A stretch of 64,000 nt of DNA from Rahnella variigena (GCF_003610915.1 NZ_NSDJ01000001.1:2666001-2730000); one strand, 5' to 3'; shown: positions 1-10,982, counted from the stretch's first letter. A program made the numbers and translations. The notes: a model not told the origin generated them from the sequence alone.

Positions 1-1662
1 CAGTTTCAGGCGGCTGTTGCGGCTGGTTTCATCTTCTGCGTTCAGGATAGGGCAATGCTCGTAGAAGCTGGAGAACAGGCCTGCCACGTCGTACAGATAT
101 GCACACATGGTGTGTGGCGTGCCCTCACGGGCGACGACAGTCAGCACTTCTTCGAACTGCAACAGGCGGGTTGCCAGCGCGGCTTCACGCTCTTCGCTCA
201 GCACAACAGGCTGGGTCAGGCTGTTCACGTCGATTTCTGCACGTTTGAAGATGGAAGCCACACGGGTATAAGCATATTGCATGTATGGCGCAGTGTTACC
301 TTCGAACGCCAGCATGTTGTCCCAGTCGAAGACGTAATCAGTGGTACGGCTTTTTGACAGGTCAGCGTATTTGATTGCGCCGATACCGACAGCATTCACC
401 AGTTTTTCCAGTTCAGCAGCGTCTTTCATTTCCGGATTTTTTTCGGTGATCAGCTTACGCGCACGATCAATTGCTTCATCCAGCAGATCAGACAGTTTCA
501 CTGTGCCGCCGGAGCGGGTTTTGAACGGCTTGCCGTCTTTGCCCAGCATCATGCCGAACATATGGTGTTCCAGCGCCACAGAATCCGGCACGTAACCGGC
601 TTTACGCGCAATGGTCCACGCCTGCATCAGATGCTGGTGCTGACGGGAATCGATGTAATACAGAACGCGGTCGGCACCGAGTGTTTCGTAGCGGTATTTC
701 GCGCAGGCGATGTCGGTGGTGGTGTACAGATAGCCGCCATCTTTTTTACGGATGATAACGCCCATCGGGTCGCCATCTTTGTTTTTGTATTCATCAAGAT
801 AAACGACCACAGCGCCTTCGCTGTCGACTGCCAGCCCTTTGGCCTGCAGGTCGGAGACAATGCCAGGCAGCATGTTGTTGTACAGGCTTTCACCCATCAC
901 ATCATCTTCTGTCAGGGTCACGTTCAGGCGGTTATACGTCAGCTGGTTTTGCTTCATGGTCACGTCGACCAGTTTGCGCCACATTTGCAGGCAGTATTCG
1001 TCGCCGCCTTGCAATTTAACCACGTAACCACGTGCGCGCTCGGCGAAGGCTTCGTCTTCGTCGTAGTTTTTCTTCGCAGCGCGGTAAAATTCTTCCAGGT
1101 CCGCCAGATTCATGTCACCGGCATTTTCGTTTTGCACTTTTTCCAGATAGGCAATCAGCATCCCGAACTGCGTGCCCCAGTCGCCGACGTGGTTAGCGCG
1201 GATCACTTTATGACCAAGGAATTCATTGGTGCGCACGGCGGCGTCACCGATGATGGTGGAACGGATATGGCCGACGTGCATTTCCTTCGCCACGTTTGGC
1301 GCGGAATAGTCGATAACGATGGTTTGCGGCTCAACCGGCGTGATGCCCAGCTTTTCGTCGTTCAGTGCGCTGTCAACATGCGCGCCAACAAACGCAGGAT
1401 CGAGGAAAATGTTGATGAATCCCGGACCGGCGATTTCGACTTTATTTGCGATACCGTTCAGATCTAACAGTTCAACCACTTTCTCTGCCAGTTGTCGTGG
1501 TGGCATACCCAGTTTTTTTGCCACGGACATTACGCCATTTGCCTGATAGTCGCCGAACTGCGCTTTGGCGGACTGACGGACTTGCGCTTCGCTGTCGGCG
1601 GATGCGCCTGCTGCGATCAGCGCCTGGCTGACTTTTTCTGAAAGAAGTGACTGAATATTCAC
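1..1662 (-). CDS. argS: Arginyl-tRNA synthetase (C-terminus cut by window edge)
   Basis: Class I aminoacyl-tRNA synthetase that charges tRNA-Arg in the cytoplasm. The reverse strand encodes a protein starting [14 protein letters not shown] and carries the HIGH-type signature HVGHIR at about residues 129-134 (positions 1261-1278). The start is GTG at 1662, preceded by AAAGGT; the conserved N-terminus MNIQ and the lack of an in-frame ATG upstream support it. About 554 codons are present; the family is about 576-577 residues, so roughly the last 22 are outside the window. The neighbour yecM is divergent, as in Escherichia. A perfect inverted repeat GTTCATCC/GGATGAAC at 1698-1719 lies in the leader just upstream; its role is unknown. 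Confidence 0.97.
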   Translation of the reverse strand, partial: MNIQSLLSEKVSQALIAAGASADSEAQVRQSAKAQFGDYQANGVMSVAKKLGMPPRQLAEKVVELLDLNGIANKVEIAGPGFINIFLDPAFVGAHVDSALNDEKLGITPVEPQTIVIDYSAPNVAKEMHVGHIRSTIIGDAAVRTNEFLGHKVIRANHVGDWGTQFGMLIAYLEKVQNENAGDMNLADLEEFYRAAKKNYDEDEAFAERARGYVVKLQGGDEYCLQMWRKLVDVTMKQNQLTYNRLNVTLTEDDVMGESLYNNMLPGIVSDLQAKGLAVDSEGAVVVYLDEYKNKDGDPMGVIIRKKDGGYLYTTTDIACAKYRYETLGADRVLYYIDSRQHQHLMQAWTIARKAGYVPDSVALEHHMFGMMLGKDGKPFKTRSGGTVKLSDLLDEAIDRARKLITEKNPEMKDAAELEKLVNAVGIGAIKYADLSKSRTTDYVFDWDNMLAFEGNTAPYMQYAYTRVASIFKRAEIDVNSLTQPVVLSEEREAALATRLLQFEEVLTVVAREGTPHTMCAYLYDVAGLFSSFYEHCPILNAEDETSRNSRLKL

Positions 1663-1889
1663 CGAAGTACCTTTATTTAGGAATGGAGTTGTTTGCTGTT
1701 CATCCCAATGCGGATGAACCTAAAATGATGCGTGTTTATATCATATTAGCCCTGCGGCGTCAGTATCGCCGCACGCCTGACGGCAATGAAAACGCGATTC
1801 TGCGGCGCGTCTCTGGCAACCGGATGAAAGGCTGTGTAAATTACCCGACCCTGAAGATAAGCAAACTGAAATGAGATAGGATACCTGCC

Positions 1890-2450
1890 ATGAACCAAGT
1901 GCCTGAGTTACAGGATTTAGTCGACGATATGCCGCGGTTTGTCAGCGTATTGACGGCGTTTGCCGCAAAATTGCAGATCAATCTGGGCGAGTTTCATGCG
2001 GATCATATTTCAGTGCGCTGTCACCAGAATACGACAGCGGACCGGTGGCGCGCCGGGCTGGAAAAATGCGGGCAACTGCTTAATGAAACGATGATTAACG
2101 GCAGGCCGATTTGCCTGTTTACTCTCAACGAGCCGCTGGTTGTCGGGCCGCTGAGTATCGATCTGGTCGAGTTACCTTATCCCGGCGATAAGCGCTATCC
2201 GCATGAAGGCTGGGAGCATATTGAGATTGTCCTTGAAGGTCACGAGGACGAATTGTATACGCGGGCGCTGGCACTGATTGCCGACGAAGCGCTGATGACG
2301 CCCGGTATAAAACTGAAACAAAGTGCGCCAAAGGGTGAGAATGAGCGGTTGCCTAACCCGACGCTGGCGATCACCGACGGGTCCGTGACCATCAAATTCC
2401 ATCCCCACAGCTTGCGCGATATTGTTGCCAGCGAGAAGGCTGAAGGTTAA
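1890..2450 (+). CDS. yecM: YecM family protein (VOC-like fold)
   Basis: A 186-residue protein matching the YecM family, cytoplasmic proteins with a vicinal-oxygen-chelate-like fold that are proposed to bind metal; the substrate is not established. Conserved His/Glu-rich stretches are visible: HADHISVR near residue 36 and the HEGWEHIEIV block near residue 105, which would supply metal ligands. ATG at 1890 follows GATAGGATACCTGCC, giving a usable ribosome site. It is divergent from argS, the arrangement known from Escherichia. Its 3' end overlaps the 3' end of the convergent aminotransferase gene by four bases. Family assignment is firm; the function is not. Confidence 0.9.
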   Translation: MNQVPELQDLVDDMPRFVSVLTAFAAKLQINLGEFHADHISVRCHQNTTADRWRAGLEKCGQLLNETMINGRPICLFTLNEPLVVGPLSIDLVELPYPGDKRYPHEGWEHIEIVLEGHEDELYTRALALIADEALMTPGIKLKQSAPKGENERLPNPTLAITDGSVTIKFHPHSLRDIVASEKAEG

Positions 2451-3595
2451 CGTTCGAGCGACTGCAAGGCGGATTCCATGCGGTCCATTGCCTTTTCCAG
2501 CAATGCCCGCTGGCAACCGAAATTGATGCGCACAAAACCGGGAGCACCAAATGCTGCGCCGCCGGAAAATCCGACGCCAGCTTCTACAAAGAACCGGTAC
2601 GGATCCTGAACCGGCAATGCGCTGGCATCAATCCAGCCGAGATACGTGCCTTCTGGTGGCAGCATGCGTAATCCCGGCATGGCGTTGATTCTGGCTGTCA
2701 CTAATTCCCGGTTTACGCGCAAATAGTCGAGTTGTGCGCTGAGCCATTCTTCTCCGTCACGGTAAGCAGCGGTCGCAGCAACGTAGGCCAGAATATTGAC
2801 GTGCGGAACGATGCCCTCGCTGGTGTCGAGAAAGTTTTTCCGTAACTGAGGATTAGGGATGATGGCCATTGAGGCGCCGAGACCGGCCAGATTAAAGGTT
2901 TTCGACGGCGACAACAGGGTAATGGAGCGCTGTTCTGCATCGGCATTGAGCGAGGCAAACGGAATATGTTTCAGCCCCGGCTCGAGGATCAGGTCGCAGT
3001 GAATTTCATCGCAGCACACCACTAAATTGTGGCGTCGGGCGAACTCCTGTTGTTCCAGCAACTCTTCGCGGCGATAGACTGTTCCGCCCGGATTATACGG
3101 ATTGCATAGCATCAGCAACTTTTCGCTGCCATCCATTTGATTTTCGGCAGCGGCGAAATCGGCCACCCAACGCTGATTCTGCTCAATTACATTAACCGAT
3201 TTAAACTGACGCCCTTCGGATTGCGCCGCCTGCATAAACGGTGGGTAAATCGGCGTGGGCATCAGGCTGGTCTCATGCTGACTCACGTTGGCGCGCACGG
3301 CGACGTTTAATCCGCAAACCAGTCCGGGCAGCCAGACAATCCATTCGGGGTTAATAGTCCAGCCGTAGCGTTCTGCCAGACGTTTTACCACTAAATCAAT
3401 CAGTTCCGGCGGCGTAAATCCATAACCGAACACGCCTTCTGCCACGCGTTGCTGCAACTCTTTGATAACCTGAGGCGGAGAAGTGAAGTCGGTATCGGCG
3501 ACCCAAAGTGGAATGACATCCTGATTATTGTATTTATTCCACTTAACGCTATCACTGTGACTGCGGTCTACCCATAAATCAAAATTGAGTGTCAT
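2447..3595 (-). CDS. PLP-dependent aminotransferase/C-S lyase, MalY/PatB type
   Basis: A 382-residue fold-type I PLP enzyme of the MalY/PatB cystathionine beta-lyase group, which cleaves C-S bonds of cystathionine or cysteine conjugates. The start MTLNFDLWVDRSHSDSVKWN is typical of the family, and the motif SPSKTFNLAGLG contains the PLP-binding lysine (Lys232). An upstream ATG at 3637 is possible, but ATG at 3595 has AGGAAAG six bases ahead and the family N-terminus, so it was chosen. It stands between yecM and cutC, where Escherichia has no such gene. No maltose genes are nearby, so a regulatory MalY role is unlikely. Beta-C-S lyase activity is the best guess; the substrate is unknown. Confidence 0.88.
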   Translation of the reverse strand: MTLNFDLWVDRSHSDSVKWNKYNNQDVIPLWVADTDFTSPPQVIKELQQRVAEGVFGYGFTPPELIDLVVKRLAERYGWTINPEWIVWLPGLVCGLNVAVRANVSQHETSLMPTPIYPPFMQAAQSEGRQFKSVNVIEQNQRWVADFAAAENQMDGSEKLLMLCNPYNPGGTVYRREELLEQQEFARRHNLVVCCDEIHCDLILEPGLKHIPFASLNADAEQRSITLLSPSKTFNLAGLGASMAIIPNPQLRKNFLDTSEGIVPHVNILAYVAATAAYRDGEEWLSAQLDYLRVNRELVTARINAMPGLRMLPPEGTYLGWIDASALPVQDPYRFFVEAGVGFSGGAAFGAPGFVRINFGCQRALLEKAMDRMESALQSLER

Positions 3596-3708
3596 AGTTA
3601 GCTTTCCTAAGCAAGCAGGTTGGGCGGGGATGCTCATCTCAAAGCCTACGCGACATGGCCGGTTACAGACAAGTGTTGTAGCATAATGCCGTAATCAGGA
3701 GAGATCAC

Positions 3709-4488
3709 ATGACTAAATTAGAAGTGTGTTGTTACAGCGTAGACTGTGCGTTGACAGCAGAACTGGCCGGAGCCGATCGCGTCGAATTATGCGCGAGTCA
3801 GGCTGACGGTGGGATTACGCCGAGTTACGGTACCCTCAAACTGGCGAGGGAAAAAGTGACAATCCCGGTACATCCGATTGTACGCCCGAGGGGTGGTGAC
3901 TTTTGCTACAGCCAGAGCGAATTTGATGTGCTGAAAAGTGACATCGCCTGCATTCGTGATCTCGGTTTTCCGGGACTGGTCGTAGGTATGCTGGATGCGG
4001 AAGGGCATATCGATATGCCAAGAATGTGGGAAGTCATGGCGCTGTGCGGCGATATGGCCGTGACATTCCATCGCGCGTTCGATATGTGTCTCAATCCGAA
4101 GATTGCGTTAGAGCAGTTGACTCAGTTAGGGGTGGCGCGCATTCTGACTTCCGGACAGCAACAAAATGCAGAAGTAGGTTTACCGATGCTTCGGGAACTC
4201 AACCAGCTGACGCGTGGTCCAATCATTATGGCTGGCGCGGGCGTGCGACTGACCAATCTGCAAAAGTTTGTGGATATCGGGCTGACTGAATTGCACAGCT
4301 CGGCCGGACGTCAGGTGCCTTCTTCTATGCGTTACCGCAAAGCCGGTGTCACGATGAGTTCTGACACGGACTTTGATGAATTCAGTCGTTATTGCGTGGA
4401 CGGCGATATTGTTGCCGCAATGAAAAGAACATTGCAGTTCGACGATGAAATATCCCGCTCGGCGTGGCGTAATAACTCAAAAGTTTAA
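3709..4488 (+). CDS. cutC: CutC family protein
   Basis: A 259-residue TIM-barrel protein of the CutC family, historically linked to copper homeostasis although its biochemical activity is unresolved. Family signatures are present: the start [27 protein letters not shown], then [15 protein letters not shown], and VTFHRAFD near residue 120. ATG at 3709 follows CAGGAGAGATCAC, a strong ribosome site. It is divergent from the MalY/PatB gene, with 113 bases between the starts. A rho-independent terminator follows at 4533-4560. In Escherichia cutC and yecM are adjacent; here one aminotransferase gene separates them. Confidence 0.95.
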   Translation: MTKLEVCCYSVDCALTAELAGADRVELCASQADGGITPSYGTLKLAREKVTIPVHPIVRPRGGDFCYSQSEFDVLKSDIACIRDLGFPGLVVGMLDAEGHIDMPRMWEVMALCGDMAVTFHRAFDMCLNPKIALEQLTQLGVARILTSGQQQNAEVGLPMLRELNQLTRGPIIMAGAGVRLTNLQKFVDIGLTELHSSAGRQVPSSMRYRKAGVTMSSDTDFDEFSRYCVDGDIVAAMKRTLQFDDEISRSAWRNNSKV

Positions 4489-4532
4489 CCGGGTCACACG
4501 ACCCTTATTGCGTCGCCCTGCGCAAGTACCAG

Positions 4533-4560
4533 GCCCCGTCACTTTGGCGGGGCTTTTTTT
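4533..4560 (+). terminator. Rho-independent terminator after cutC
   Basis: The arms GCCCCG (4533-4538) and CGGGGC (4548-4553) form a perfect six-base-pair GC stem with a nine-base loop, followed by seven T residues. It ends the cutC transcript. Confidence 0.9.
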
Positions 4561-4870
4561 GTGCGAAAAATTACTTTGCTCCTGTGCGAAGGTTGTTATC
4601 GGCACAGCCGTGGGGTGAGATGATTCACAAATTAATCATAAAATACAGAGGGTATTTGAAGGTTTGATCAGAATTATGTTTTAATTAACAATAAAACTAA
4701 AAACTAGGGATTTACATTATCACAAAGAAAAGGTTATAAGATCCTTTGTGGATATACCCGAAACGTCTGTAACAAAATGTGATTTTTTTGAATGTTTGAG
4801 AATTATAGCATTGAGTTCAATTAAAAATAATTTCAGGAAACCGTAATGATGACGATAAAGTGGTGGGGAA
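4561..4870. other. AT-rich intergenic region before acyltransferase
   Basis: About 310 bases, markedly AT-rich compared with cutC upstream, with several A and T runs. No RNA gene or long coding frame is visible apart from the ten-codon frame at 4846-4878 listed separately. The composition change at the cutC terminator marks the left edge of a probably acquired segment that runs to about 6.1 kb. The promoter of the acyltransferase gene must lie here, but I could not single out convincing -35 and -10 hexamers. Confidence 0.6.
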
Positions 4871-4878
4871 ATGCTTGA
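4846..4878 (+). CDS. Possible 10-codon leader ORF overlapping the acyltransferase start
   Basis: ATGATG at 4846-4851 follows CAGGAAACCGTA, a better ribosome site than that of the downstream gene. The frame encodes MMTIKWWGNA and stops at TGA 4876-4878. The acyltransferase ATG at 4871 lies inside the last codons, so a terminating ribosome could restart on the main gene (translational coupling). No homology can be claimed for so short a peptide; the arrangement alone supports it. Confidence 0.35.
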   Translation: MMTIKWWGNA

Positions 4879-6025
4879 CAATAACTATCATATATTATGG
4901 ATGATTGTTGCAGTGGCATTACCAGTGTTTATATTTAATTTTAAATGTTTTAGTTTTTTAGATGGAGATGTAAAGCACGTTGGTAGAAATTATAATATAG
5001 ACGCGTTAAGATATTTTTTGGCTGCTTTTGTAGCAATGCATCATTTTTCTCTGACAATAAATTTTATAAAATCTGGCTTATGGCTATATCCTAGCGGACA
5101 TGACCTTGATGCATTCATCGGGAACTTTGCAGTATGTATATTTTTTATGATTTCAGCATATCTTTTTTGGGGGAGATGCTCGAATGACGATACAAACTGG
5201 TTTAAGGTTCTCATTGGCAGACTATTTAGAATCGGGCCGATGTTTCTTGTTTCTGCAATATTATGTTGGTTGCTCGCCTACAAGTTTGGCGTGCGTAATG
5301 AAACAACCTTTTTTTCGGAGCGTTCTACCTATCATTGGTTTGATATGGGGTTAACGGACATAAGGCCTGATATTTTCGGATTTAAAGATACGCGTTTACT
5401 GAACGCAGGCGTGATGTGGACACTACCTTATGAATGGATGTTCTATTTTTCACTTCCAGCCTTATCACTATTTGTTAACAAAAAAAATTCTATCGCTGTG
5501 ATTTTTGCGGTCATATTTATTACTTTTTATTTTCTAAAGGATATAGATAAATTATCAGTGGCGCTATTAGCGATGTTTGCAATGGGTGCTCTAACTTATG
5601 AATTGAAAAGTAAAATTAAATTTGAAGTTCATAAAATAAAAATGAGCATGATAAGTTCATTGCTTCTCGTTATTAGCGGGTTCCTTTTCATTAAACAGGA
5701 TTCTATTTCACTAGAAGCTTCACTGGTGTATGCCTGCTTTTTCTTTTCTGTTTGTATTGGTGGGAACCCTTTTCTTGCACTGGGAACTAAAGGAGCAAGA
5801 AGACTAGGGGAGATTAGCTTTAGTTTATATCTCTTACATGGGGTCGTCTGGTACTTATTTGGTAGATTTATGCTCAAGTTTGATATGACAGGGCATGTTT
5901 TTTTATACTATATATTGGCAAGCTTAGCATTTTTAATTTCATGTCTTTTATCAGCTTTCACCTATCATTTTTTTGAAGCGAAGATGATTTCTATAGGAAG
6001 AAAAGTCCAGAGCAGAATTTTCTAA
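4871..6025 (+). CDS. Membrane acyltransferase family 3 (OafA-like)
   Basis: A 384-residue, strongly hydrophobic protein with about ten predicted membrane spans, matching acyltransferase family 3, integral membrane enzymes that O-acetylate surface polysaccharides or related sugars. Diagnostic features are NIDALRYFLAAFVAMHHFSL near residues 42-61, with the family His in MHH, the stretch GRLFRIGPMFLVSA, and ISFSLYLLHG near the C-terminus. The codons are AT-rich unlike the neighbours, which suggests horizontal transfer. It lies between cutC and cmoB, where Escherichia carries torYZ. It stands alone, so the acceptor sugar cannot be read from context; O-antigen modification is plausible but inferred. 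It starts inside a ten-codon upstream frame. Confidence 0.85.
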   Translation: MLDNNYHILWMIVAVALPVFIFNFKCFSFLDGDVKHVGRNYNIDALRYFLAAFVAMHHFSLTINFIKSGLWLYPSGHDLDAFIGNFAVCIFFMISAYLFWGRCSNDDTNWFKVLIGRLFRIGPMFLVSAILCWLLAYKFGVRNETTFFSERSTYHWFDMGLTDIRPDIFGFKDTRLLNAGVMWTLPYEWMFYFSLPALSLFVNKKNSIAVIFAVIFITFYFLKDIDKLSVALLAMFAMGALTYELKSKIKFEVHKIKMSMISSLLLVISGFLFIKQDSISLEASLVYACFFFSVCIGGNPFLALGTKGARRLGEISFSLYLLHGVVWYLFGRFMLKFDMTGHVFLYYILASLAFLISCLLSAFTYHFFEAKMISIGRKVQSRIF

Positions 6026-6044
6026 ATCTGTATCCAGAATTTAC

Positions 6045-6067
6045 AACACCCGCTTCAGCGGGTGTTT
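6045..6067 (+). terminator. Hairpin terminator after acyltransferase
   Basis: A perfect nine-base-pair stem AACACCCGC/GCGGGTGTT with loop TTCA starts 20 bases after the stop codon. The T tract is short (TTTATA), so it may be a weak terminator. Confidence 0.65.
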
Positions 6068-6349
6068 ATAAAGTTGTTAAACAACGTACTGCCATCTCTT
6101 TCGCACAACTGTTGTCACTTTCCTTAGAGCTCAGGTATAGCCTACTCAAAGCGGAATGTTCAAATGCGCAGATAGTCGATAGCAGAAACAATCTTTGCCT
6201 GACGGAAACATTGACCAGTCTGAACTCATAAAGCGCCCTTTAATGTGTGTCCTCAATTAGGAAAACAGGGACAGTACTGTCATCAAAGTATGCGTTTTAC
6301 TCAGTGATAACTAGAAAATTTCACAGTGAGTGACTCTTAAAGTTTGGAC
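6068..6349. other. Intergenic region without recognisable gene
   Basis: Nothing coding is convincing here. A perfect 12-base palindrome GACAGTACTGTC sits at 6270-6281. Base composition returns gradually to the chromosome average, so this may be the right border of the acquired acyltransferase segment. Confidence 0.5.
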
Positions 6350-6467
6350 TCAGCCCCAGGTCAGCAATGCCACGCCAAACATCCCTGCTTTAACGACCAG
6401 ACACATGACAAAAAGACCTAAAACAATGACGGCGCGGTCCATGAGGAAACGAATTCTTCTGCGCATT
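6350..6467 (-). pseudogene. Probable frameshifted small membrane peptide gene
   Basis: On the reverse strand ATG at 6467 follows CGGAGAAATCA, a strong ribosome site, and begins MRRRIRFLMDRAVIVF. As written the frame stops after about 25 codons. If one base is removed from the A5 run at 6420-6424 (T5 on the coding strand), the frame continues as LGLFVMCLVVKAGMFGVALLTWG and stops at 6350-6352. That gives a basic N-terminus plus one hydrophobic segment of about 38 residues, the look of a small inner-membrane protein. Either this is a real indel or a sequence error in a homopolymer, or the short version is the product. I do not recognise the family. Confidence 0.45.
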
Positions 6468-6601
6468 GATTTCTCCGCGAAATAATCGCGTACGGATAAA
6501 TTGGTTGGCCGAATTTATACACGAAAAACTATCAATCAATCCAATGTTATAACGTCAAAACGCGAAGCTTTACAAAGGGCTTTGACAGAAGAGGGGAACC
6601 G

Positions 6602-6805
6602 CTACTTTTCGTAGAAGTTTTTTATCCTGATCGCGACATCAATATTGGCCCAGTGTAATTCGTCCTCTTTATGCAGACTGCTGCTGCCATCTTCCCAGGA
6701 AACGAAATAGGACACGGTGCCTGTCTGTGATTCGAAGGTATTCATGATGCGACCTTTGATATCTCCGGATCTGTGTTTAACGATGCTGCCTTTAGGGAAT
6801 TTCAT
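6602..6805 (-). CDS. Small hypothetical protein, 67 residues
   Basis: Encodes a 67-residue soluble, slightly basic protein, MKFPKGSIVKHRSG onward, with the alternation of beta-strand-like stretches (GSIVKHRS, GRIMNTFE, TVSYFVSWEDGSS) seen in SH3/KOW-like small domains. ATG at 6805 is chosen because GGGAGGAAGT lies directly ahead; an alternative ATG at 6841 would add 12 residues with a poorer ribosome site. The gene lies upstream of cmoA-cmoB on the same strand sense but 3' of cmoB, so it is not part of that operon. I do not recognise the family and assign no function. Confidence 0.65.
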   Translation of the reverse strand: MKFPKGSIVKHRSGDIKGRIMNTFESQTGTVSYFVSWEDGSSSLHKEDELHWANIDVAIRIKNFYEK

Positions 6806-6936
6806 ACTTCCTCCCAATACGTTAGCGACGATCTCTGTCATAACAAACAGATACCCTCAATAAAGGTTAGACCTTTTTACGGCGCGATGTACAGAGCCAT
6901 GTGGCTGAAAGTGAGGGTAAAGTGTGAGCAATAAAT

Positions 6937-6964
6937 TCCGCCAGACCTGAGGATGTCTGGCGGA
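6937..6964 (-). terminator. Hairpin terminator after cmoB
   Basis: A perfect ten-base-pair inverted repeat TCCGCCAGAC/GTCTGGCGGA with an eight-base loop sits 12 bases beyond the cmoB stop. Read on the reverse strand it is followed by ATTTATT, consistent with rho-independent termination of cmoA-cmoB. Confidence 0.8.
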
Positions 6965-6975
6965 GGAAGAGGGAG

Positions 6976-8696
<1,721 letters not shown>

Positions 8697-8823
8697 TCAG
8701 GCCAAAAAGAGTGTGGGTAAAAAGTTGAGGGCAGATTTTAGCAGATACTGGCGCAGGCAGATACCTGCGCGCTCGGGAGTTGTTTCAAAACAGCATCAAA
8801 ACAGCCCGGGGAAAGCGGGGTGA

Positions 8824-9219
8824 TCAGTCGAAGTTCAAAAATTGTGACCATGGCAGATAGATAATATTCACCAGGACCATCAGCACCAGCGAGATATACG
8901 TGGCGGCCATGCCGTTGCGGCGCCAGGCAAATTCGCGGTTCTTCAGCCCGTAATAATGGAATAACCGGCCCAGAATCAACAACAAACCGCAGGCATGGAC
9001 TGTCCAGATGGGTGAACCGTTCATTTCCATAAACAGCAGCAGTAAACAGCCAATCGGCAGATATTCTACGGCGTTACCGTGGACACGGATGGCGGTTTGT
9101 AATTCGTAGGAACCGCCGTCGCCGGTGGCAATGCGGTATTGCATCCGCAGGCGTACAACATCGAAAGAGAGTTTGATCAAAAGTATGGCAGCAAGCACGA
9201 CATATAACGCGCTAATCAT
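8824..9219 (-). CDS. yecN: MAPEG-family inner membrane protein
   Basis: A 131-residue protein with four predicted membrane helices of the MAPEG superfamily (eicosanoid and glutathione metabolism related). The family motif region VRLRMQYRIATGDGG..ELQTAIRVHGNAVEYLPI is clear around residues 22-57, including the conserved Arg/His/Asn/Glu surface. The catalytic role of bacterial YecN is not established. ATG at 9219 follows AAGGAAGTCATC. It lies between cmoA and yecE, the same order as in Escherichia (yecN-yecE-yecD). Confidence 0.9.
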   Translation of the reverse strand: MISALYVVLAAILLIKLSFDVVRLRMQYRIATGDGGSYELQTAIRVHGNAVEYLPIGCLLLLFMEMNGSPIWTVHACGLLLILGRLFHYYGLKNREFAWRRNGMAATYISLVLMVLVNIIYLPWSQFLNFD

Positions 9220-9327
9220 GATGACTTCCTTGGTTAATCCCTGTTTTCTGGCGGAACTAATGCCTTCCGCTACGCTGCTATGATAACGGGCTGCCGTAAG
9301 ACTGTCGTCAGAAAATCCTGAATATTC

Positions 9328-10146
9328 TCAGAACAAGGTGTCCTGTTCCGGCCAGTCAGGTGCGGGCTGAACAGAGGGCATTTGCCGGTGCAAATCCTGC
9401 CACAGGCTGCGCGCCTGCTGCGGGGCATCGGTACAGTCAGGCGTATGAATAAACAGATACGGTGATAATCCCTGTGATTGCCAGTCGTCGAGTTTTTTAA
9501 TCCACTGTCCGAACAGCGGACGGTTAGCGTCCAGACTGTCGCCACCGATAAAACGCACAATGGGCCGGGATGATGTCGCCAGCGCGTGCAACGGCAGAAT
9601 CGGTTTTTTGCGTTTAGCTTCGAGGACTGCTTCAGTTGTGGACTTCGAACTGTGAACCGGACGGCTGTCGAGAATGGCGCGGTTAATTCCACGCTGATGT
9701 AAGCCCTGATTCAGCGCACGTTCTTCCTCGCCTTTGTTGAAAAAATCTTGATGGCGCACTTCAACGCCGTAATCGAAACCCGCGGGAAGGGCATCCAGAA
9801 ATTGCCACAGTCGGTCGAGGTGAACGGGAGCAAACGTGGCAGGAAGTTGCAGCCAGAGCTGACCAATGCGCTCACCGAGCGGTTCGAGCGTGCGGTAAAA
9901 CAAATCGACGTTTTCCTGACAATTCGTCAGTGCCGCTTTATGGCTGATATCAGATGGGAATTTGAAACAAAAACGGAAAGATTCCGGCGTCATGTCGCGC
10001 CAGCGCATTACCACTTCCTGTTTGGGCAGGGCGTAAAAGGTGGTATTGCCTTCGACGCAATTGAAATACCGCGCGTAATCGGCCAGATCACGCAAACCGA
10101 TTTTTGCCCAGGCGTTGTGGTGCCATTGCGGTAAACCAATATACAT
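9328..10146 (-). CDS. yecE: DUF72 family protein YecE
   Basis: A 272-residue DUF72 (TIM-barrel-like) protein of unknown biochemical role. The family signatures are MYIGLPQWHHNAW at the start, FNCVEGNTTFYALP near residue 30, FRFCFKFP, and the C-terminal FIHTPD. ATG at 10146 is chosen rather than 10152 or 10182: AGGGAG lies seven bases ahead of it and it gives the conserved N-terminus. It follows yecD on the same strand, but a terminator lies between them (10187-10210). Confidence 0.92.
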   Translation of the reverse strand: MYIGLPQWHHNAWAKIGLRDLADYARYFNCVEGNTTFYALPKQEVVMRWRDMTPESFRFCFKFPSDISHKAALTNCQENVDLFYRTLEPLGERIGQLWLQLPATFAPVHLDRLWQFLDALPAGFDYGVEVRHQDFFNKGEEERALNQGLHQRGINRAILDSRPVHSSKSTTEAVLEAKRKKPILPLHALATSSRPIVRFIGGDSLDANRPLFGQWIKKLDDWQSQGLSPYLFIHTPDCTDAPQQARSLWQDLHRQMPSVQPAPDWPEQDTLF

Positions 10147-10186
10147 AATCATGCTCCCTGTTTTCTGAGCCGGAATTCCCAAATAA

Positions 10187-10210
10187 AACGCCGCCTCAGC
10201 GGGCGGCGTT
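10187..10210 (-). terminator. Rho-independent terminator between yecD and yecE
   Basis: The arms AACGCCGCC (10187-10195) and GGCGGCGTT (10202-10210) form a perfect nine-base-pair stem. On the reverse strand the stem is followed by TTTATTT, so it terminates yecD transcription. yecE then probably has its own promoter or depends on read-through. Confidence 0.85.
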
Positions 10211-10233
10211 CAGGCAAGAAATTCAGGGTAACG

Positions 10234-10809
10234 TTACTCCGGCAGAGCGGCAAGCACTTCGGCAGTTGAACGTACGCGACTGATACGCGGGAAGATAAAT
10301 TGCACGCTGGACTGATGATGGTCATTGTTGTGCGCGCTGCAGGCGTCTTCAGCAATGACCAGTTCATAGCCGTGTTCCCAGGCGTTACGCGCGGTGGATT
10401 CCACGCCGATGTTAGTGGAGATACCCGCCAGCACGATGCTTTTGATGCCACGACGACGCAGTTGCAGATCCAGATCGGTGCCATAGAACGCGCCCCACTG
10501 GCGCTTAATCACCAGCAGATCGCTGTCGGTGACGCCCAGCTGTTCAGGAAATTCCCACCAGCTTGCAGGTAAACCGCCTTCCGGCGCAGCCGCAGGGATA
10601 TCAACCGGTTGTTTCAGCGCTTCGTCAAAAGAATCTGACCAGCCCACGCGAACCATGACGACCGGCGCGCCCAGTTTACGAAAACGGTTTGCCAGTTCAG
10701 TGGCATTATCCAGCACCTGCTGTGCGGTGTGCGGGCCCCCAGCGAACGGTAAAATCCCTTTCTGTAAGTCGATCAGTACCAGTGCGGTAGTTTTTGGGTC
10801 AAGTTTCAT
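10234..10809 (-). CDS. yecD: Isochorismatase-family hydrolase YecD
   Basis: A 191-residue cysteine-hydrolase-fold protein of the isochorismatase family. The N-terminal [12 protein letters not shown] carries the conserved Asp, and [15 protein letters not shown] carries the conserved Lys region. At the usual catalytic cysteine site, [18 protein letters not shown] has Gly where nicotinamidases have Cys. This is also the case in Escherichia YecD and in isochorismatases, so a thiol-independent reaction or a lost activity is implied. ATG at 10809 follows GGGAGCTACAC. The physiological substrate is unknown. Confidence 0.92.
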   Translation of the reverse strand: MKLDPKTTALVLIDLQKGILPFAGGPHTAQQVLDNATELANRFRKLGAPVVMVRVGWSDSFDEALKQPVDIPAAAPEGGLPASWWEFPEQLGVTDSDLLVIKRQWGAFYGTDLDLQLRRRGIKSIVLAGISTNIGVESTARNAWEHGYELVIAEDACSAHNNDHHQSSVQFIFPRISRVRSTAEVLAALPE

Positions 10810-10982
10810 GTGTAGCTCCCGGTTTTCAATAGGGTAATGAGAGAAAGGAATTATTTACTGCGTGTACAAAGGGGATGGCGCGAGTCTATTCTAACGGGCA
10901 GACTGAAATGAGATAATTTTGTTAAATTATGTGTAGCTTGCAACACGAATGAATTTCCGCGTCAGCGTTGACGTGTTCGTAC

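Noticed and set aside
562..1467. 300-codon plus-strand frame across argS
   Set aside because: It is antisense to the conserved argS coding sequence, which explains the open frame; no homology or ribosome site.
6270..6281. 12-base palindrome as IS end or integration site
   Set aside because: No flanking direct repeats, transposase or attachment core is visible.
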